This document shows positions 16,210 through 20,235 of a DNA stretch of 20,235 nucleotides, in pieces. Origin of the DNA: a virus; the IMG/VR virus record IMGVR_UViG_3300010354_000893, positions 1-20,235 of that record; one strand, given 5' to 3'. A program made the position numbers and the translations under genes. The notes under the pieces are model-generated. The model had not been told where the DNA came from, did not search any database, and worked only from the letters and a program-made list of their open reading frames with translations. Numbering within the stretch: the stretch's first letter is position 1; every line of letters begins with the position of its first letter.

Positions 16210-16219
16210 ATATAAATAT
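16210..16219 (-). promoter_or_regulatory. AT-rich late-promoter-like box upstream of the 87-residue gene
   Basis: Minus strand ATATTTATAT followed by AAAAAA, 10 nt before the start at 16199. It lies in the 25-nt gap after the tail-terminator gene, with no terminator before it. Confidence 0.5.
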
Positions 16220-16224
16220 ATTAA

Positions 16225-17235
16225 TTAAATTAATGAATCTGGTCTAGGCCATTGTAATGAATCCGACCCCGGTGATGCTATAGGCGGTGTGGGGTCATTA
16301 GGTGCACCAGTTACTGGAGGTATTTGATTTCTATTAATATCCGTATTGGCCGTTTGGATAGTGGGGTCGTTATTACTTGCATTAGATATCATTTGAAGAA
16401 CTCGAGCCTGACGTTCGGCGAACGTTTCATTTAATTCTTCTGGGTTTACTTCTGTTTCTGTAGCTATCATAGTTTTGGTAACGCCATAGAATTTTTCTAA
16501 ACCAGAATCATTACCTGTTCTATCAGGAATTAAATGAGCTTGAGTTCTTAACGAAAATGCGGCTCTTACTAATCTATCAGAACCTATATCATTTACAACA
16601 TCAAATCCAGGAGTATCAGTATACGTAATAAATTTAAATGCATCACCCCATGCTTTTCCATCATAATAAATAAATTGTTCACATACGTCATTTAATTGTT
16701 CCATTCCATTTGTCCATATCAATAAATCATAATTTACTGAAACGAACTTTGGAAAATCTACCGCATAAAATTCTCGTAAAGGAGTTATTTTATTATATAC
16801 TGAAAATCTATCATATCTATTAGCTGCCGTATATCTTTTTTCAAATAACATTTTATTACCGGTATTATAAGATATACCACGCAATACGTTGTTATTTTCT
16901 AAATCCGTTCTAGGATCCATACCCGTTCTACGTATCATAATTAATGGAGTTAATAGCATTCCATTTTTATCTCGTAAAAATCCATTACGTTGAGCAGACG
17001 CCCATTTTTCTCCTGTACTAAACATTACAGGAACGGTTATCATATTACCATCTTCGTTAATTATGGGCCGAATAACATTTTGAATGTGCCATTTTATAGC
17101 ATGATCAATGTCGTACGTAGTAACTGATATTTTACGTACTTTATCATTATCTCTACGTGTACTATATTCTCTATTAACGCTTTTATCGTTTTTAGAAAAC
17201 GTACTTTCCGTTTTATCTTGTTTTGGCTTTCCCAT
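16225..17235 (-). CDS. Tail terminator / sheath stabiliser, T4 gp15-like
   Basis: The 336-residue product resembles T4 gp15 (272 residues) in order of features. An N-terminal helix (DIDHAIKWHIQNVIRPI, 42-58) leads to the strand pair around MITVPVMFSTGEKWASA (65-81). A long central segment follows, then YDLLIWTNGMEQLNDVCEQF (169-188), which matches the gp15 pattern of a beta strand leading to a helix. The C-terminal 70 residues are Asn/Pro-rich and probably disordered, as in gp15. In T4 this hexameric ring caps the finished tail tube and sheath and provides the head-binding surface. The start overlaps the upstream stop by one base (TAATG), with CGAGGAA as ribosome binding site, so expression is coupled to the neck gene. 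The N-terminal 35 residues are very basic. Confidence 0.75.
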   Translation of the reverse strand: MGKPKQDKTESTFSKNDKSVNREYSTRRDNDKVRKISVTTYDIDHAIKWHIQNVIRPIINEDGNMITVPVMFSTGEKWASAQRNGFLRDKNGMLLTPLIMIRRTGMDPRTDLENNNVLRGISYNTGNKMLFEKRYTAANRYDRFSVYNKITPLREFYAVDFPKFVSVNYDLLIWTNGMEQLNDVCEQFIYYDGKAWGDAFKFITYTDTPGFDVVNDIGSDRLVRAAFSLRTQAHLIPDRTGNDSGLEKFYGVTKTMIATETEVNPEELNETFAERQARVLQMISNASNNDPTIQTANTDINRNQIPPVTGAPNDPTPPIASPGSDSLQWPRPDSLI

Positions 17236-17768
17236 TATATGTTCCTCGGTAATATAGTATCATTTTGAGAACTGTTAGTATCCCCGAAACGCGTATTCAT
17301 AATATTAAGATTAGATATACGAGTTAAATGACCCGTACAAAGAATCGATATATTATAACCATGAGAATTTCCTCCAAACCATAAGTCAGGATCTTTACCC
17401 ATAAATCTTTGGTTTTGAACTACAGTATCAATTTCATAAAACGAAGCATTATGTTCTACAATATCGCCCACTTCCGGTACTAAATCTAATTCAACTAAAA
17501 TGTCGCGTAAAAATGCAATATTAAAAGTTTGCGTAACGTTAGGACCATAATCTTCTACAGACCATTCTTGATCTTCTTTTGATAATAACGCATGCACTAA
17601 TACAGGAGGAAAATATACTTTATTTCGCGATTCTTCATACAAATTAGTTTTTGTATCTCCTACATTTAATTTATAATACAATATTTCAGTATCTATTACC
17701 TTTTTAACAACTTCTTTGTTAAATTTTTTAAATACATCCATATCACGAGCACCGCCAAATAAAGCCAT
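17235..17768 (-). CDS. Neck protein, T4 gp14-like
   Basis: The 177-residue product carries a pattern shared with neck proteins of T4-type phages: DTEILYYKLNVGDTKTNLYEESRNK with a following YFPPV segment near the N-terminus (residues 26-55), and LVPEVGDIVEHNASFYEIDT at 96-115, which parallels the EGDLIYF...LFEI segment of T4 gp14. It is shorter than T4 gp14 (256 residues), lacking much of its C-terminal region. Such proteins close the capsid portal after packaging and form the surface that receives the tail. It begins 1 nt after the stop of the preceding gene, using an AGGA inside that gene, and overlaps the gp15-like gene by one base, so the three genes form one coupled unit. Confidence 0.7.
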   Translation of the reverse strand: MALFGGARDMDVFKKFNKEVVKKVIDTEILYYKLNVGDTKTNLYEESRNKVYFPPVLVHALLSKEDQEWSVEDYGPNVTQTFNIAFLRDILVELDLVPEVGDIVEHNASFYEIDTVVQNQRFMGKDPDLWFGGNSHGYNISILCTGHLTRISNLNIMNTRFGDTNSSQNDTILPRNI

Positions 17769-17769
17769 A

Positions 17770-18921
17770 TTATCCTATATAAATTGTTAATGGAATTTTA
17801 TTTAATTGCTCTTGTAAATAATTAGCTTCATTATTTAAACGTTCCATTTGGGTTGTACGTGACGTAGCTTCTAAATTTTCTCGTAATTGAGTTATTAATG
17901 CTTCTTGTTCTGCTTTACCTTCTGATACTAAAGAATCGCCGTTTAATGTTACTTCTGCATTAGGAATAGGAACTGATGAATACTTATTGCGTATATTTCC
18001 TAATACTTCCTTAGCAAGTGCTAAAGTATATTTATTAATCCATTGTTTTCCCGGATCATTAATATTTGCATAATCAAATTTATTATAAGGTGCATTACTA
18101 AAATCAGATATAGACCCCGTAGGATTAGCAAATAATAATGCATCTCTATCTTCTGTAGTTATATATTGCATCCATAATGTAAAATCGTATGGCGGTATAG
18201 GAAATATTTTAAATCGCGTACCAGTTAATTCAAAACTATATCCGGATCTACGAATCATATCATTAAATTCAATAGCTTGTAATCTTAATAAATCATGATA
18301 TAAAGGCATTAATACAAACGATACTGCCGGAGAATAATTACCCCAACCAAACGTTTCTAATAATTGTTGTGATCCGGCACCTGTACCCGCGAATGGATCA
18401 AAATATCTAACGAGTGCGGGTGGTGTATAATGGAATACTTTTTTAATTTCTAAATGCTTTGATGCATCATTCGTTACTTCTAAAGATAATTGAGATAAAT
18501 CGTATGTTTGTTGATTTGCTTTAATTGATAATGATGCAGATTTATATGCTATTTCTCCGCCATAACCTGCTTCCGTCCCATATCCTTTAGATATACCTAT
18601 TAATCTACCTAATGTAGGCTGAATTGCTCTACCCGTTAAAGTAGTAGATGTAGATGCTCCTTGCAAAAGAAACATGTTATCGCGAATATTAAATTGATTT
18701 ACTTGGTTAGAATATTCAGTTACTGCTTCTTCAAAACATGTATAAAAATGAATTGACTGAAGTTCTACATCCATTATAGGATATCCTAAACGCGTTGCAC
18801 ACCAATTTGCTACTTGATCAGCAGTTGATTGAAATTGTAAGTCATTATCATAAAATCCAAAAGGCGTATCTCCTGGATAAAATGATGATGAACCGGGCCA
18901 AATAGGTACAGAGATAGACAT
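17770..18921 (-). CDS. Putative neck / head-completion protein (gp13-like by position)
   Basis: The 383-residue product has an N-terminal region with FYPGDTPFGFYDNDLQFQST and WCATRLGYPIMDVELQSIHF, followed by a helix (CFEEAVTEYSNQVNQF). This resembles the N-terminal part of phage connector and neck proteins, where a G-Y-P-x-x-(D/N)-V-E-L segment precedes a helix of the E-E-A-V type. The middle is a beta-rich domain, and the C-terminal 60 residues are a helical, charged coiled coil (LITQLRENLEATSRTTQMER). The gene starts the coupled neck unit, immediately before the gp14-like gene, the position of gene 13 in T4. Exact orthology is uncertain. The start follows AAAAGGA and an AT box at 18931-18946. 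Confidence 0.6.
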   Translation of the reverse strand: MSISVPIWPGSSSFYPGDTPFGFYDNDLQFQSTADQVANWCATRLGYPIMDVELQSIHFYTCFEEAVTEYSNQVNQFNIRDNMFLLQGASTSTTLTGRAIQPTLGRLIGISKGYGTEAGYGGEIAYKSASLSIKANQQTYDLSQLSLEVTNDASKHLEIKKVFHYTPPALVRYFDPFAGTGAGSQQLLETFGWGNYSPAVSFVLMPLYHDLLRLQAIEFNDMIRRSGYSFELTGTRFKIFPIPPYDFTLWMQYITTEDRDALLFANPTGSISDFSNAPYNKFDYANINDPGKQWINKYTLALAKEVLGNIRNKYSSVPIPNAEVTLNGDSLVSEGKAEQEALITQLRENLEATSRTTQMERLNNEANYLQEQLNKIPLTIYIG

Positions 18922-18930
18922 TAGTAGTCC

Positions 18931-18946
18931 TTTTAATAATAAATAT
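18931..18946 (-). promoter_or_regulatory. AT-rich late-promoter-like box upstream of the neck gene unit
   Basis: Minus strand ATATTTATTATTAAAA passes directly into AAAAGGA, 9 nt before the start at 18921. It has one extra base in the centre compared with the commoner form and is identical to the copy at 20121-20136. It probably serves the three-gene neck unit. Confidence 0.5.
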
Positions 18947-18959
18947 CTTGAATATGATA

Positions 18960-19727
18960 TTAATTAAGCTTTTCAATAGTCATATATGAACATACTACGC
19001 TGGTAGATAATCTTGAAAATTTGTATAAGTAAAACGGTTGCGTATTTGAATTAATATGAAATTCAATAGTATCTGTTGTATGTAAATTAGCTACGCAAGA
19101 AAAAGTATACATACTTACATCAGATTTAATATTTTTTATATAATATGTTTTATATGGATTCCCGTTTATAAACATAACAAGTTCTGCGTCACCTGACAAC
19201 CCCGAAGAAACTTCGATATTACACTGAGCGTATATTTTATATATCCCGTCACTATTTACAGTTATAGTATTTGTATTTCTAGTATAATTCAGATTCGGTA
19301 TAAGATCTTGATCTAATTCAATCGTATTATCTCCAACAGTATATGCAGAACTAGTTCTTTCTAAAAACGAAACTTCATATACTTGAGCATTAGCATTTAA
19401 TGAACCAGATATATTTACAGAGCCGGTTATAGTTTGATCTCCTATAAATGTATTTAATCCTGTAGTTGCAAATGACGACGTTTGTGAATTTTGTACATAA
19501 GAACTTGTAGCTGATGTTAAACTACTTATTCTAGTATTAAAAGAAGAACTATCCGTTTGATATGAACTTGTAAATGTATTAAAAGATGATGTTGTAGTAT
19601 ATGACCCTGAATCGAATACGGGCGTGTTACCGATTGGACCTTGTATACCTTGAATACCTTGAGGTCCTTGAGCAGTTACTGTAACTACATTAGTAACATT
19701 TTTATTTACGGTTACTGTATTACTCAT
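18960..19727 (-). CDS. Collagen-like fibre protein with C1q-like C-terminal domain
   Basis: The 255-residue product has four parts. Residues 1-20 are Thr/Val-rich. Residues 21-33 are a short collagen-like stretch (GPQGIQGIQGPIG). Residues 38-90 are a Ser/Thr/Phe-rich repeat region with many SSF and SSY motifs, followed by a segment IGDQTITGSVNISGSLNANA (95-114). Residues 115-255 look like a C1q/TNF-type jelly-roll, with alternating strands, GIYKIYAQ in a typical position and hydrophobic strands to the end. This is the layout of trimeric phage fibres or head decorations that bind cell surfaces or glycans. Start and upstream stop overlap as ATGA, with AGAGG as ribosome binding site, so it is coupled to the 128-residue gene. 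Being next to neck genes, a head- or neck-fibre role is as likely as a tail-fibre role. Confidence 0.7.
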   Translation of the reverse strand: MSNTVTVNKNVTNVVTVTAQGPQGIQGIQGPIGNTPVFDSGSYTTTSSFNTFTSSYQTDSSSFNTRISSLTSATSSYVQNSQTSSFATTGLNTFIGDQTITGSVNISGSLNANAQVYEVSFLERTSSAYTVGDNTIELDQDLIPNLNYTRNTNTITVNSDGIYKIYAQCNIEVSSGLSGDAELVMFINGNPYKTYYIKNIKSDVSMYTFSCVANLHTTDTIEFHINSNTQPFYLYKFSRLSTSVVCSYMTIEKLN

Positions 19728-20110
19728 CTTGTTACCTCTTTACTTAATTTAATATTTCCTTCAAGTATACGCGTAACCGAACTTCCGTACGTTAATTCTA
19801 AATCATATTTAGCAGTATTAAAAGTAAATAATGAACTAGATGTTGCTGATATAACAATTGCTATTGATCCTGATGATAAAGGCGTACTTCCATTAGATCC
19901 ACTAAAATTTAATCCAGTGCCATCAGCAGCTAATGAGCTTGATAGGGTGATATACGTTGTTGGATTATTATCTGCATAATCCGATCGAATTTGCATTTTA
20001 CCGGAATATCCAGTTAAGTCAATAGGAGTTCCTGTAGAATCTTTATATTGTATTTCAAAATTTAATGTCGACCCTTGTTCAATTACAAAGGAATATTTTC
20101 CAGCTGCCAT
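19724..20110 (-). CDS. Small beta-rich adaptor-like protein, BppU-N-like
   Basis: The 128-residue product starts MAAGKYSFVIEQGSTLNFEI and contains DSTGTPIDLTGYSGKMQIRS (residues 24-43), then a Ser/Gly-rich section and a closing strand pair (AKYDLELTYGSSVTRILEGN). The order of a strand, a D-x-x-G-x-P-(I)-(D)-L-T-G-Y segment, and Y-D-L-(E) at the end resembles the N-terminal domains of phage baseplate- and fibre-anchoring proteins of the BppU type, which attach receptor-binding proteins. No other domain is present. Its coupling (ATGA overlap) to the collagen/C1q fibre gene suggests that it is the fibre's anchor or partner. The start follows AAAAGGAAAC, part of an inverted repeat. Confidence 0.65.
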   Translation of the reverse strand: MAAGKYSFVIEQGSTLNFEIQYKDSTGTPIDLTGYSGKMQIRSDYADNNPTTYITLSSSLAADGTGLNFSGSNGSTPLSSGSIAIVISATSSSLFTFNTAKYDLELTYGSSVTRILEGNIKLSKEVTR

Positions 20111-20114
20111 TAAA

Positions 20115-20150
20115 GTTTCCTTTTAATAATAAATATTACTGTAAGGAAAC
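20115..20150 (-). promoter_or_regulatory. Inverted repeat that pairs with the Shine-Dalgarno sequence, enclosing an AT box
   Basis: GTTTCCTT (20115-20122) and AAGGAAAC (20143-20150) on the plus strand form a perfect 8-bp inverted repeat. Its 20-nt loop contains most of the AT-rich box. In minus-strand RNA the downstream arm is AAGGAAAC, so folding would hide the ribosome binding site of the 128-residue gene. Confidence 0.45.
20121..20136 (-). promoter_or_regulatory. AT-rich late-promoter-like box upstream of the fibre pair
   Basis: Minus strand ATATTTATTATTAAAA, 10 nt before the start at 20110. It overlaps the stop codon of the upstream gene by one base and is identical to the copy at 18931-18946. 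Confidence 0.5.
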
Positions 20151-20235
20151 ATAAAAGTTTGTATCCGTAAAATAAAATAATCCTACTCTGCTAGGAGGAT
20201 TTACCGGATCATTAATATTAGAAAATAATCCAAAA
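20136..20235 (-). CDS. 3' end of an unknown structural gene
   Basis: Only the last 32 codons and a TAA stop are in the window (FGLFSNINDPVNPPSRVGLF, then YFTDTNFYVSLQ). The residues are beta-type and resemble C-terminal strands of phage surface proteins, but no family can be assigned. The gene is followed without a terminator by the AT box of the next gene. The frame is chosen because the other two minus frames contain early stops. Confidence 0.65.
   Translation of the reverse strand, partial: FGLFSNINDPVNPPSRVGLFYFTDTNFYVSLQ

Noticed and set aside
8361-20136. Plus-strand TATAAATA boxes as true T4-type late promoters firing rightward
   Set aside because: They would make antisense RNA against every virion gene. 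Their constant position before minus-strand starts and after minus-strand terminators fits minus-strand function better.
20185-20205. TCCTA/TAGGA palindrome near the window end
   Set aside because: Five-base arms inside the coding end of the upstream gene; no associated promoter, U-tract or repeat copy.
1-20235. Stop-codon reassignment (for example TAG read as Gln, as in some large phages)
   Set aside because: All long genes are intact under the standard code and end in TAA or TGA at sensible places. The only gap is explained by the frame overlap at 8401-8646.
1-20235. tRNA genes, CRISPR arrays, insertion sequences, integrase or attachment sites
   Set aside because: I saw no cloverleaf-like sequence, no spaced direct repeats outside coding arrays, and no transposase or recombinase motifs.

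Overview
The window is a late structural-gene block from an AT-rich, contractile-tailed (myovirus-type) bacteriophage. Every credible gene is on the minus strand, so transcription runs from 20235 down to 1. The evidence is a run of recognisable T4-type tail proteins: neck and tail-terminator proteins, two tail sheath proteins, a tail tube protein, a gp26-like baseplate-hub/tail-assembly protein and a 1769-residue tape measure. The host cannot be named. Several genes have purine-rich Shine-Dalgarno sequences, stop codons are used normally with no recoding, and there is no integrase, tRNA or host gene.

Layout in the direction of transcription: the 3' end of an unknown gene (20235-20136); a small beta-rich adaptor-like protein (20110-19724) coupled to a collagen-like/C1q-like fibre (19727-18960); a tight three-gene neck unit (18921-16225) ending in a gp15-like tail terminator; an 87-residue coiled-coil protein (16199-15936); two tandem sheath paralogues of 807 and 873 residues (15876-13453 and 13362-10741); a 162-residue coiled-coil protein; the tail tube (10087-9599); the gp26-like protein (9490-8624) with an out-of-frame extension (to 8401); a 105-residue helical protein; the tape measure (8025-2716); and a large repeat-bearing structural protein that runs off the window (2706-1).

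The genes encode the tail and its connection to the head. Sheath polymerises around tube, the tape measure sets tube length, the gp26/gp51-like products probably chaperone the tape measure, and neck and terminator proteins cap the tail and join it to the capsid. Many genes form a repeating cassette: terminator hairpin, then an AT-rich box (minus strand ATATTTATATTAAA or a close variant), then a ribosome binding site, then the gene. I infer that the box is a phage late promoter.

The main finding is at 8401-8650. A gp51-like domain sits one frame away from the end of the gp26-like gene, has no start codon of its own, and is entered through a window of 23 bases. That window holds a run of seven U and a UCC-UGA stop context, with a perfect 7-bp stem-loop 10 nt downstream. 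This looks like a programmed +1 (or -2) ribosomal frameshift making a 362-residue gp26-gp51 fusion, analogous to the lambda G/GT tail-assembly chaperones. Second to it are the duplicated sheath genes with patchy DNA identity, and the promoter-like box whose complement matches the T4 late promoter.
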